Shown here piece after piece: positions 8,255 through 17,220 of a DNA stretch of 64,000 nt (positions are counted from its first letter, which is position 1; each line of letters opens with the position of its first letter). The notes under the pieces were generated by a model. It was not told where the DNA came from, ran no database searches, and saw only the letters and a list, made by a program, of their open reading frames with translations. Source of the stretch: Galbibacter sp. BG1 (GTDB lineage Bacteria; Bacteroidota; Bacteroidia; Flavobacteriales; Flavobacteriaceae); the NCBI RefSeq assembly GCF_013391805.1, contig NZ_CP058364.1, forward strand, positions 1,550,501-1,614,500, written 5' to 3'. A program made the position numbers and the translations under genes.

Positions 8255-11200
8255 TTTCCTTTAGTTCTTACCATAAAATCATCGTCATACATGGCTTCCG
8301 CTTGTATTCCCGGTAAATAGTAGCTGCCGAGATAGGAAGCATTCAATAAAATTCTAAAAGTCTTACTTTCATTTTCCTTTAAGTCAAAATAAAAATTGGC
8401 ACGGTCATCCCTTAAATCGGTATATTTGGCCTTGTTTTCTTCAAACGCCCCAATATCCGTAAACCTGGTATTTATAAGTTCCCATCCACTAGGGAAAATT
8501 TCTGTAAGTGCCACATTTTTTATCGCTTCTGCCTTCGTGTTTGTAATGGTGACTTCTGCAATAAAATTGGTTCCTTGCGTAAGGTTTGTTATGTCGATAG
8601 GTTTTCCATCCACACCTTTAAAAGCTACAACCGAATTTAAATTCCTACTTTCAGTTTTTTCTTCGCCAACTGGTAATTTTCCGGTATTTAATACCCTTAC
8701 AAAAACAGTATTGTCCTTTTTGTTAGTTATACTGATGACGTTCGAACCTTTTTTTATGGAAAGATTTCTGTTGGCAAGGGTTTTGTCGGTTTCAATGGAA
8801 GTATTTTCCTGATTAAAGGAATAAGAAAGCTGAATTCCTTTTCCTCCCACATATTTGGCGAATTTGGCCATGGAAAGTAATCCATATGCGGTGGTTTGTG
8901 TACTCATCCAGGTATTGGAAGCTAAATCTTTGGCTATTAGCTGCGCCAACTCCTGTGCTGCCTTTTTATCTTTTAATACGATAAGGGTTTCCAACGCCAT
9001 GGCTTTATTTCTTTCGGTCGAACCATAGGTATAATAATCGTATTCCACAGGGGCAAAATTTATGTTGGCAGTATTAAAAATAGTTTTTGCGGCCTCCTTT
9101 TGACCAATAAGTGCGTAGGCAGCCGCCAATCTATGTTTTGCTTCATTGGAAATACTGGAAGTTTCCCTTAGACGATTCATGGAAGAAACATCGGCATTGC
9201 CCGATAATGCCAATGAGTATAATCGGTAAGCCTGCGATAGACCTGAACCGTTGTGGGTATACCGCCATTGTTTTGCCATTTGCTGCTGATAGCTTATCCA
9301 TTTGGATTTAAAACTGATAGGCAACACATAACCTTTCTTTTCGGCCTCCAGTAAAAAGTGGCCAGCGTAGGAAGTTCCCCAGTCACTGGCATTGTTTTGT
9401 CCTTGCCAGTAGGAGAAGCCGCCGTTTGGTAATTGAAAATTTTGGAGTCGGTTAATCGCTTTTTCAATATTTTTCTGAATGTCTTTCTTTTTAGCAAAGG
9501 TCAAATCAAAAATATCAGTTAAATAGAGTTGAGGAAAAGCAGCCGATGTTGTTTGCTCCACACAACCGTGAGGATATTTAATGAGATATTCCAGTCGACT
9601 TGTAAAATTCATGGGGGGAAGCGTAGAAAATTCTATTTGGGCGCTGTTGCTTCCATCAATTCCAAAGGTTTCAAAAGAAATTTCCTGCGTTCCATTCGGT
9701 TCTAAGATCGCTTCTTTTACAATTGTGGAATACGGATTTGGATTTACTACGTCCAATTCAATTTCATAAGATGCCTTTTCGCCATTTGCCCTTGCGTTTA
9801 CTTTTATTTCTCCTATTCCCGAAATATTATTTACCTGAAAATCGAAGTACACCATTTTTTCATCTGGTTGGTCGAAGGTTACCGTTTTGGTCTTATCGCC
9901 CACTATGGTGTATTTGTTGTTTTCTTCTAACGTAACAGTAACGTTTTTGATATTTTTTTCCATCGCAAAAACAGTTACCGGAAGGGTTACTTTTTCTTTG
10001 GGTGTAATTTTTCTGGGAGCCGAAGCCAAAACCATTACGGGTTTTTTCACAGGAGTGGAATTTTCGGCAATCCCATAGGCGTTCTTTTCTACATTTCCTG
10101 CAATAACCATAGTGCGAACCGCCCCAACATATTTTGGAACGTGTATCGTGTGGGTTTTGCTGCTGTTTTCTGAAAGTTCAAACGGACCCAAATAAACGAC
10201 CATCGGCTTAAACCTATTCGCCTTTTTGTTCTTTGCCCCTGCGGCCATTCCATCTCCACCAATGCTAAAAACTTGATCGACTCTGCCGCCAAATGCTCCA
10301 ATTACCTCATCGTAAATGTCCCAAGTTTTTACCCCTAAAGCTTCCCTGGCAAAAAAATGATCCCAAGGATTGGGTGTTTTAAATCGTGTTAGATCCAATA
10401 AACCTTCATCTACAACGGCTAAAGTATACGTCATCGCCTTTCCATTTTTCTCGGCTACTTTTACTTTAAAACTTTCTTCTGGTTTAAGGGAGTTGGGCAT
10501 GCTAATGGTAGGTTCTAAAATAGTTTCTGGATTGGTTACCGAAATGGGAATAACCCCGTACATACGTATGGGTACATCGCTTACTGTGGATGCATGTGGT
10601 TGCAACAAGGAGATATGTATGTAAACGTTTGGAGTGTAGAGTGCTTCGATAGGGATTTCAAATTTGGTTTCTCCCTCTTGCGGTATAATCCACATAGAAT
10701 TTAAAACTTCATTTCCATTTTCTACAGTTACTAACGCTCTCCCACCTTCACTGGAAGGAAAAGTAACGGTGGCGTTTTCACCTACTTTGTAACTTTCTTT
10801 ATCAGCAGAAAAAACGAGCATAGTTGCTGCTTCTGGATCTTGATTTTTGGACTTTCCAGCCCAACCAGGCCAATCGAAATAGACGGTTTCCCCAGTTGTA
10901 TGTCCGCTTTTAGGATCTTCAGCCCTTACTAAATAACGCCCCCATTCGGGATATTTTAACTCGAAATTAAAAGTGGCATTCCCCTTACTATTTGTGTTTA
11001 TTTTTTTGGAATATACCTCTTCTTGATAATCATCGGCATTAAACGTTGATAGGTTATCTTCAGAGGTATCCCACCACCATCTCCAATCAATTTTATAAAC
11101 GGAAACTTTAAGATTTTCTACCGCCTTTGGCTGCCCCTGCTCATCAACTGTAGCTACTTCAAATGTGTGTTTTTCATCGGTTAGAAGCATGTTTCTAGCG

Positions 11201-13764
11201 GCATCCCCATCGGGTACCCTTAAGCCAACATACGTATGGTAGGGAGAGTATGGTTTTGAAAAAACATCGGTACTAAAATCCCCACCGGTTTCATATACTT
11301 TGGTGATGAAGGAAGCATTCAGCATTCCTGGCGCTTTATTTTCCAGTTGAGGTTTTAAACTAAAACTGGCCTTTCCTTCGGTATTAACGTTTCCTTCGAA
11401 AACTGTTTGATCTTCAGCCGTAAACTTTCGGGTAGGATCGTCGAAAGTATATTTTGGAAAACCTTCGAAATTGGTTTTGGAAGCTGAAAAACGTACTTTA
11501 ATATCGCTTTTCATGTTTTTGGCAATGGCGCCATGCAGCCAATTAACCGCCATATTTCCTTGAATAGGGCTTTTGGAGGATAGGATCTCTTGATTAAAAT
11601 CTACCTTAATTTTTAAACGGTTGGGTTTTATGGTTTCAATATTCAGCTGTTTGGTAAAAGTGGCGCCGCCCACATGAATTTTAGCAGTCCATTTACCTGT
11701 TGGGGCACTGGAGTTTGTGGAAGTATTAAAATTATAAAAGCCTCCAATACTATTGTTAACCGATTTTTTATCCACTATTTTCCCGTAAGGGTCAATCAAC
11801 TCGAATTTTACTGGATGCGATTCCGGAATTCTATTGTTTTGGTCGTTTAAAATAAAATTCAAGAAAATGGAATCACCAGGTCTCCAAACACCCCTTTCAC
11901 CATAGATAAACCCTTTAATCCCTTTTTGAAGTTCTCTTCCCGCTACATCAAATTTACTTACCGAAAGTGCATTGCCGTCGTTAAGCTTAATATAGGTTTT
12001 TTGATTGTTTCTTTCGGCCACCGCAAAATAAACCGGTGCTGGAGCATCGAAAATGGAGGTTCCTGTGGCATCGGTTATTAAATCTCCCAAAGGCTGTTGT
12101 TGGTAGTTGTAAAAAGTAACTTTGGTACCGGCAAGGGGATCGGTAGTTATTAAATTATTGACTACTACAAAATAGCTTTCATTCTTTCCTTTTTTTACGG
12201 TTAAGCCAATATCGCTTGCAATTACATTTGTTTTAACTGTTTTGTTGTGGTAATAGGAGTTGCTGCAAGGATTCTCCCTTTCATTCCAATTGTAATCTTC
12301 GTAATAATCGTTGTAATAACTGTAGTTTTCAGTAGGGTTCCATTCCTCAGATGAAGCTACTTCTTCCTTGTAATCGTCGTAATTGTTTAGCTGAAAAACT
12401 GTATTATCTTCATTGTTATCGCATCGGTAGGCGCTGTAATTTCTTCCGAAGGAAAACTCCACACGGTAAATTGCTCCGGGATCTGGGGAAATAAGCTCTC
12501 GTAAATCTATTGCATATGCACGCCAATTACCCGTATTTTTGGTAAGATTGCTTTGTAATTGAATGGCTTTTTTGGCTACGGGCCTTGCCACTGTTCTAAG
12601 ATTGCCTGTCCCGTTGATGTCTTCATTTTGTAAATACTGAAGAATATTGTTTTGATATATCTTTATAACAGTTACATCTACCGCCTTTAGGTTTACGGCT
12701 TCAAAATTAATTTTAAGATTGTTGGAAGAGGGTAATATCGTTCCGCTGCTAAGCAAGCGCACTTGGGGCTTTAATTGCTCGAAGGCAATATTTTCACTAA
12801 AAATATTTTTTAGCTTATAGCCATCTGAACTTTGTACGCCTTGAAAGATATTAAGCTGACTAACACCTTTAATTTTTTCACTGGGATATGCTTTTAAAAT
12901 GTTGCCATCGATAATAAATTTCATTTTTTCTGAACCTTCCAAAGTAATTAAACCGTCTAAGTTCTGTGTTTTGTTAAGCGGATCGGAGAAATTAATTTCC
13001 AAATATTGGTTCTCACCCTGAAAGGTGTGAATATCGACCACAGAGAAATTGTTTTTTCCAGGAATGGTAACTTTTGCTTCTCCTTTGTCATTGAGCCCGA
13101 GCGGGTGGCCATCCCATTGAATTTCTATGGTAGAATCGTCGTCGAAACGTTGAATGCTATCTATTTTAAAAGGCATCTGTGTTCCTTCTCCAACAGTTTC
13201 ATCAAATTTTATATCTAGGCTTTTCCCATTTTGATAAGCAGTTACCAATCCTTCTGCTTCTTTTAAACTTATTACATCGCTACTGCGCAGATTTCCTTCC
13301 AAGTACTGCCAGCTTTTGGAATACGACTGTAAGTTTTCCGTGGTTACATTAAACTCCTGCTTAATGGTTTTTACTTGAAAAGAAAAATCTTTAAACTCCG
13401 ATGGAAGGTCGTCTATCAATCGGTCTAGATCCAATTCAAACGTATATTCTTTATCCTGCTGAAACCCTTTTTCTGGAATGAAAGCAATGGTTTGGTTGTT
13501 TAAGGCTACAACTTTTCCATCGGTGTGTGGGGATACTGTGAAGAGCCCGTCGTCTAAAACCATGTTCTCTTTAAGTTTGTTTGAAGGATTTCTCAATACC
13601 ACACGAACATCCGACTTGGCTGAAATGATGCCAGCGGAAACATCAGAAACATAGGCGCGAAACTTAAGGAGGTTTTCCTTTTGAGTTTTGGCATCCTCTT
13701 GTTTGTTTTTACAGCCTAGCACCAAAACGGCCAGCAGTAAAAATAAAATTCTTGGAAAAGTCAT
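8233..13764 (-). CDS. Bacterial alpha-2-macroglobulin lipoprotein
   Basis: Giant 1843-residue lipoprotein (YfhM/ECAM-like). The signal MTFPRILFLLLAVLVLGC puts the lipidated cysteine at residue 18. It consists of many beta-rich macroglobulin domains, a bait-like region around 890-1080 and an alpha/alpha-toroid. The thioester motif CVEQ is intact (YPHGCVEQTTS, Cys about 1401), so it should be the thioester-bearing, protease-trapping class. Residues around 470-520 are unusually rich in Tyr/Asn/Asp/Glu. It lies directly upstream of and overlaps pbpC; the asparaginase-like gene sits 45 bases upstream on the same strand. The role as a protease trap is inferred from the family. Confidence 0.93.
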   Translation of the reverse strand: MTFPRILFLLLAVLVLGCKNKQEDAKTQKENLLKFRAYVSDVSAGIISAKSDVRVVLRNPSNKLKENMVLDDGLFTVSPHTDGKVVALNNQTIAFIPEKGFQQDKEYTFELDLDRLIDDLPSEFKDFSFQVKTIKQEFNVTTENLQSYSKSWQYLEGNLRSSDVISLKEAEGLVTAYQNGKSLDIKFDETVGEGTQMPFKIDSIQRFDDDSTIEIQWDGHPLGLNDKGEAKVTIPGKNNFSVVDIHTFQGENQYLEINFSDPLNKTQNLDGLITLEGSEKMKFIIDGNILKAYPSEKIKGVSQLNIFQGVQSSDGYKLKNIFSENIAFEQLKPQVRLLSSGTILPSSNNLKINFEAVNLKAVDVTVIKIYQNNILQYLQNEDINGTGNLRTVARPVAKKAIQLQSNLTKNTGNWRAYAIDLRELISPDPGAIYRVEFSFGRNYSAYRCDNNEDNTVFQLNNYDDYKEEVASSEEWNPTENYSYYNDYYEDYNWNERENPCSNSYYHNKTVKTNVIASDIGLTVKKGKNESYFVVVNNLITTDPLAGTKVTFYNYQQQPLGDLITDATGTSIFDAPAPVYFAVAERNNQKTYIKLNDGNALSVSKFDVAGRELQKGIKGFIYGERGVWRPGDSIFLNFILNDQNNRIPESHPVKFELIDPYGKIVDKKSVNNSIGGFYNFNTSTNSSAPTGKWTAKIHVGGATFTKQLNIETIKPNRLKIKVDFNQEILSSKSPIQGNMAVNWLHGAIAKNMKSDIKVRFSASKTNFEGFPKYTFDDPTRKFTAEDQTVFEGNVNTEGKASFSLKPQLENKAPGMLNASFITKVYETGGDFSTDVFSKPYSPYHTYVGLRVPDGDAARNMLLTDEKHTFEVATVDEQGQPKAVENLKVSVYKIDWRWWWDTSEDNLSTFNADDYQEEVYSKKINTNSKGNATFNFELKYPEWGRYLVRAEDPKSGHTTGETVYFDWPGWAGKSKNQDPEAATMLVFSADKESYKVGENATVTFPSSEGGRALVTVENGNEVLNSMWIIPQEGETKFEIPIEALYTPNVYIHISLLQPHASTVSDVPIRMYGVIPISVTNPETILEPTISMPNSLKPEESFKVKVAEKNGKAMTYTLAVVDEGLLDLTRFKTPNPWDHFFAREALGVKTWDIYDEVIGAFGGRVDQVFSIGGDGMAAGAKNKKANRFKPMVVYLGPFELSENSSKTHTIHVPKYVGAVRTMVIAGNVEKNAYGIAENSTPVKKPVMVLASAPRKITPKEKVTLPVTVFAMEKNIKNVTVTLEENNKYTIVGDKTKTVTFDQPDEKMVYFDFQVNNISGIGEIKVNARANGEKASYEIELDVVNPNPYSTIVKEAILEPNGTQEISFETFGIDGSNSAQIEFSTLPPMNFTSRLEYLIKYPHGCVEQTTSAAFPQLYLTDIFDLTFAKKKDIQKNIEKAINRLQNFQLPNGGFSYWQGQNNASDWGTSYAGHFLLEAEKKGYVLPISFKSKWISYQQQMAKQWRYTHNGSGLSQAYRLYSLALSGNADVSSMNRLRETSSISNEAKHRLAAAYALIGQKEAAKTIFNTANINFAPVEYDYYTYGSTERNKAMALETLIVLKDKKAAQELAQLIAKDLASNTWMSTQTTAYGLLSMAKFAKYVGGKGIQLSYSFNQENTSIETDKTLANRNLSIKKGSNVISITNKKDNTVFVRVLNTGKLPVGEEKTESRNLNSVVAFKGVDGKPIDITNLTQGTNFIAEVTITNTKAEAIKNVALTEIFPSGWELINTRFTDIGAFEENKAKYTDLRDDRANFYFDLKENESKTFRILLNASYLGSYYLPGIQAEAMYDDDFMVRTKGKWINVTP

Positions 13765-13809
13765 TTAAGTAGTTTTTAGTATTGGAAATAGAGGAGTTTC
13801 GAAGTATTT

Positions 13810-14877
13810 CTAGTTGTTATAAATACCGATGTAAAGTTCTCCATCGCTATTCATGGAAGCCCGATACATACCTGCCGTATTAAACTCCATTGCTACATTT
13901 CCTTTGTGGTCTATGGCAATAATTCCACCGTTGCCGCCCATTTCTGGTAGCTTATCCTGGATAACCGTTCTAGCAGCTTCTTGTAAGGTTTTGTTACCAT
14001 ATTCCATCATGGCAGAAATATCGTAGGCTATGACTCCACGGATAAAAAATTCTCCCCAACCGGTGGAAGAAACGGCACAGGTTTTATTATTGGCATACGT
14101 TCCTGCACCAATTATAGGAGCATCGCCCACACGGCCCCAACGCTTATTCGTCATTCCCCCAGTTGAAGTTCCAGCTGCCAAATTCCCATTTTTATCGAGT
14201 GCTGCGCAACCCACAGTTCCAAATTTCTCGTCTTTAATATAAGGATCGTAAAATGCAGTTTGGTCGTCGTGATCCAGTTCTACCTTTTCTCTTTCCTGCG
14301 CTCTTTTAAGCGATTTCATTCTGTTGTCAGTATAAAAATAAGAGGGGTCCACCAATTCTATTCCCTGTTCTTTTGCGAATTGTTCAGCACCTTTCCGTGC
14401 AAACATAACATGCTCTGAGTTTGCCATAACCTCCCTAGCCAAATTAATGGGGTTTTTTACATTTGTAACACCCGCTACTGCTCCTGCATTTAAAGTTTTA
14501 CCATCCATTATGGAGGCGTCGAGTTCATTTTTGCCATCATTGGTAAATACAGCTCCTTTTCCAGCATTAAAAAGAGGGGAGTTTTCCATTACGTTAATGG
14601 TTTTTTCTACCGCTTCTAAGCTGGTTCCTCCTTTTTCTAAAATAGTATAACCGGTTTTTATGGCTTCTTCAAGCTTTTCTTTGTAGGCGATTTCAAGGGA
14701 ATCGCTCATATTTTCCTTTAAAATGGTACCTGCTCCACCGTGAATTACAATTCCAAAATTATTTTCATTAATTTTTTGTTTTTTTTCTGCAGTGTTTTCG
14801 GGGGCTTCCGCTGCTTTTTTCTGTTCGCAGGAAGAGAAAATAAAAATACTGAATAGGAATAATGCAATTTTTTTCAT
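13810..14877 (-). CDS. Isoaspartyl peptidase / plant-type L-asparaginase, lipoprotein
   Basis: Ntn-hydrolase of 355 residues that hydrolyses L-asparagine or beta-aspartyl dipeptides after self-cleavage. The N-terminus MKKIALFLFSIFIFSSCEQ is a lipoprotein signal, so this copy is exported. Family motifs: VIHGGAGT, NPLFNAGKGAVFTNDG, and the autocleavage site FGTVGCAALDKNGNLAAG with the nucleophilic threonine at about residue 221, then TSTGGMTNKRWGRVGDAP. Upstream of and codirectional with the A2M and pbpC genes, so possibly the first gene of that operon. A near-match TATTTTAG to the -7 promoter consensus lies upstream. Substrate (Asn versus isoaspartyl peptides) cannot be fixed from the sequence. 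Confidence 0.92.
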   Translation of the reverse strand: MKKIALFLFSIFIFSSCEQKKAAEAPENTAEKKQKINENNFGIVIHGGAGTILKENMSDSLEIAYKEKLEEAIKTGYTILEKGGTSLEAVEKTINVMENSPLFNAGKGAVFTNDGKNELDASIMDGKTLNAGAVAGVTNVKNPINLAREVMANSEHVMFARKGAEQFAKEQGIELVDPSYFYTDNRMKSLKRAQEREKVELDHDDQTAFYDPYIKDEKFGTVGCAALDKNGNLAAGTSTGGMTNKRWGRVGDAPIIGAGTYANNKTCAVSSTGWGEFFIRGVIAYDISAMMEYGNKTLQEAARTVIQDKLPEMGGNGGIIAIDHKGNVAMEFNTAGMYRASMNSDGELYIGIYNN

Positions 14878-15018
14878 AAAATAGAGTTATGTTTAACAGA
14901 GTCTTGTACTAAAATAGACTATTCCCAAGTCTTTCCCAACTCGTATCCATTCTTTTTAGATACTTATTCATTTTGGAGTCCCATTTCTCACACATGTGCG
15001 TTTAAAACGTTTCCATAA

Positions 15019-15519
15019 ATGAGAAAAAGTATTTTGTTCATTCAATTTGCAATTGCCTTGTTGCTCGTGAGTTCGTGCTCGAACGAAAGTATACAGGATG
15101 AAGGTTTGGTAGAACAGACCTTATTACAAACTTCCGTTAAAGAAGTGGAACAAGATGTTCACACAATAGTGAATGCCTTTCGAATTAAAGAAGGGCTTGA
15201 AGCATTGGCTTTTAGCGAAGAGGCCTATAGTTATGCGGAAGAGCAAACGCAGTTCATGATAAATACCGGGAGTTTTAAACACAACAATTTCAATGAAAGG
15301 GCTTCATCCTTGGCTCAGCTAGTCGATGCCCAAGCTGTGGCAGAAAATATCGCGAAGGATTATTCAACGGCTGAGGAAGCTGTAAATGGTTGGGTTACCA
15401 GTCCCGGTCATCTTAAAAACATAATGGGCAATTTTACGCACACTTCCGTAAGTGTGGCAAACGATAAAAATGGTAAGTTGTATTATACACAGATTTTCTA
15501 TCGAATAGATTCAGAATAA
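15019..15519 (+). CDS. CAP (SCP/PR-1) domain lipoprotein
   Basis: A 166-residue secreted protein. The N-terminus MRKSILFIQFAIALLLVSSC is a lipoprotein signal (cysteine near residue 20). Residues about 47-160 form a CAP domain: VNAFRIKEGLEALAFSEEAY, SFKHNNFNERA with a family histidine, VAENIAKDYSTAEEAVNGWV, and SPGHLKNIMGNFTHTSVSVA with the second conserved histidine. Bacterial CAP proteins are extracytoplasmic, with unclear activity (ligand binding or hydrolysis). It stands alone between divergent and codirectional neighbours. Confidence 0.9.
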   Translation: MRKSILFIQFAIALLLVSSCSNESIQDEGLVEQTLLQTSVKEVEQDVHTIVNAFRIKEGLEALAFSEEAYSYAEEQTQFMINTGSFKHNNFNERASSLAQLVDAQAVAENIAKDYSTAEEAVNGWVTSPGHLKNIMGNFTHTSVSVANDKNGKLYYTQIFYRIDSE

Positions 15520-15607
15520 AAATTGTCTTCATTTTTCCAATCAAATCTAAGTTTACACTTTATTCTTAGCTGCAAGTTGTTTATTTTTATGATAAATAAA
15601 TTTAGTC

Positions 15608-16153
15608 ATGGCCGTTAAGAAACCGTTCAATTTAAATAAATGGGTGGAAGAGAATAGAGATCTTTTAAAACCCCCTGTAGGAAATAAAAATCTATACAAA
15701 GATGCAGATGATTATATTGTTATGATTGTCGGTGGGCCTAATGCCAGAAAAGATTATCATTACAACGAAACCGAAGAGCTTTTCTACCAATTGGAAGGCG
15801 AAATAGAAGTTCATATCCAAGAAGATGGTAAAAAACAGACTATGAAGTTAAGTGCTGGTGATATGTATTTGCATCCTGCCAAAGTTCCTCACAGTCCCGT
15901 TAGAAAAGAAGGCTCCATTGGGTTGGTGGTAGAAAGGAAACGTGCCCACTTAGACGGGAAAGATGGATTGCTTTGGTTTTGCGATAATTGCAATAATAAA
16001 TTGTATGAGGTTTATTTTCCGTTAAACGATATTGAAAAGGATTTTCTTAAGCATTTTAAACATTTCTACGGAAGCAAAGAATTGCGAACTTGCAATAACT
16101 GTGGTACCGTAATGCCTGTTGATAAACGTTTTGTTGCGGAAGAAGGCCAGTAA
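15608..16153 (+). CDS. nbaC: 3-hydroxyanthranilate 3,4-dioxygenase
   Basis: Cupin-fold Fe(II) dioxygenase of 181 residues that opens the ring of 3-hydroxyanthranilate to 2-amino-3-carboxymuconate semialdehyde in tryptophan/kynurenine breakdown and NAD synthesis. Ligands visible: His and Glu in DYHYNETEELFYQLEGE and a second His in MYLHPAKVPHSPVR. The C-terminus carries the rubredoxin-like metal site of the bacterial form, two Cys pairs in CDNCNNK and CNNCGT. Other kynurenine-pathway genes are not in the window; an ALDH7-type dehydrogenase lies 3.6 kb away. Converges on the PepSY gene with an 17-base gap. Confidence 0.93.
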   Translation: MAVKKPFNLNKWVEENRDLLKPPVGNKNLYKDADDYIVMIVGGPNARKDYHYNETEELFYQLEGEIEVHIQEDGKKQTMKLSAGDMYLHPAKVPHSPVRKEGSIGLVVERKRAHLDGKDGLLWFCDNCNNKLYEVYFPLNDIEKDFLKHFKHFYGSKELRTCNNCGTVMPVDKRFVAEEGQ

Positions 16154-16170
16154 AGAAATTTTTTTGAAAG

Positions 16171-17199
16171 CTATTTTCGCTTTAGCCAGATAATAAAACC
16201 AGTAACCGATAGGAACGGCCCTGAAAGTCCGATCAAGGCATATAAAAATTTGATAGGCCAACCGCCATATTGCCCAAAATGCAAAGGGGTTATCATACTT
16301 TCGAGCTTTGTGCCCACGGAAGCTTCAGAAATTTTTGTCGCTTTTACAATCTGTCCGGTATTAATGTCGGCTTCCAATTTGTTGTAAAATTCGCTGTAGT
16401 AAAAAGGATCATTTTTAAAAATTCCGTAGAGCACCATATTACTTTTTTCAGAAGTAGGTAAACGAACGTAGGTAGGTGTAAAATCGGGATATTCATGTTG
16501 CGCTTTAGTAAGCAACAACTCTGTGGAGGTATTTATGATGGGGGTTACAGCTTTGCTAGCCGGCTTTAATCCTGCACTTGCCACTTTGTAGGCCAAAAAC
16601 ACGCCAGAAACTACAATAATGCTATTTAAAAACAATGCCCAAACGCCCACATACCTGTGTAATCCCGAATAGCGGTTCTTTTTGTTATCCCATTTAAGTT
16701 TGGTTTTAAACAATAAGGTTTTCCAAAATACTTTGCGGTAAAGAATGGTTCCTGTTATGATAGAGAATAAGAAGGCGATTCCTGCGAAGAGAATTAGGAA
16801 TCTACCTACAACCCCAGCATGCAGAGAATAATGAAGCTTTAAAATCCATTTAGTGATATGGCTATTGGCATCTATTTCTTTAATGATATCACCCGAATCT
16901 GGATGAACAAAGACGTATTTTCTAGCCTCTGGACTTCTTAGGTTAAAAATTAGGGTCTGGCCTGCCTTAAATTTAATTAAGCGCGTGTCCCAGTTAGGAT
17001 AGTGTTTTTGAATAGTTTCAACCGCTTTATCGATATTTCGTGCTGAGCCTGTTTTTTCAACTTCATATTTTTTAAATATCGCCGAATCTATATTTTCATT
17101 AAAAATTAAAATAGAACCAGTTATACCTAAAACTAAAAGAAAAGCACCTCCTAAAATGCCAAAAATAGAATGATATTTTAGAAGGGTGCGATTTTTCAC
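16171..17199 (-). CDS. PepSY-associated transmembrane protein
   Basis: Inner-membrane protein of 342 residues with about four membrane segments: residues 11-33 (SIFGILGGAFLLVLGITG), around 130-155 (VVGRFLILFAGIAFLFSII), around 185-207, and the C-terminal 315-338. PepSY-type periplasmic domains lie between them. Proteins of this type often sit beside TonB receptors and are thought to act in ferric-siderophore reduction or processing. It follows the TonB-receptor gene by 21 bases on the same strand, so the two form an operon. Confidence 0.9.
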   Translation of the reverse strand: MKNRTLLKYHSIFGILGGAFLLVLGITGSILIFNENIDSAIFKKYEVEKTGSARNIDKAVETIQKHYPNWDTRLIKFKAGQTLIFNLRSPEARKYVFVHPDSGDIIKEIDANSHITKWILKLHYSLHAGVVGRFLILFAGIAFLFSIITGTILYRKVFWKTLLFKTKLKWDNKKNRYSGLHRYVGVWALFLNSIIVVSGVFLAYKVASAGLKPASKAVTPIINTSTELLLTKAQHEYPDFTPTYVRLPTSEKSNMVLYGIFKNDPFYYSEFYNKLEADINTGQIVKATKISEASVGTKLESMITPLHFGQYGGWPIKFLYALIGLSGPFLSVTGFIIWLKRK

Positions 17200-17220
17200 T
17201 TTTTGAGGGATAATGTACGG

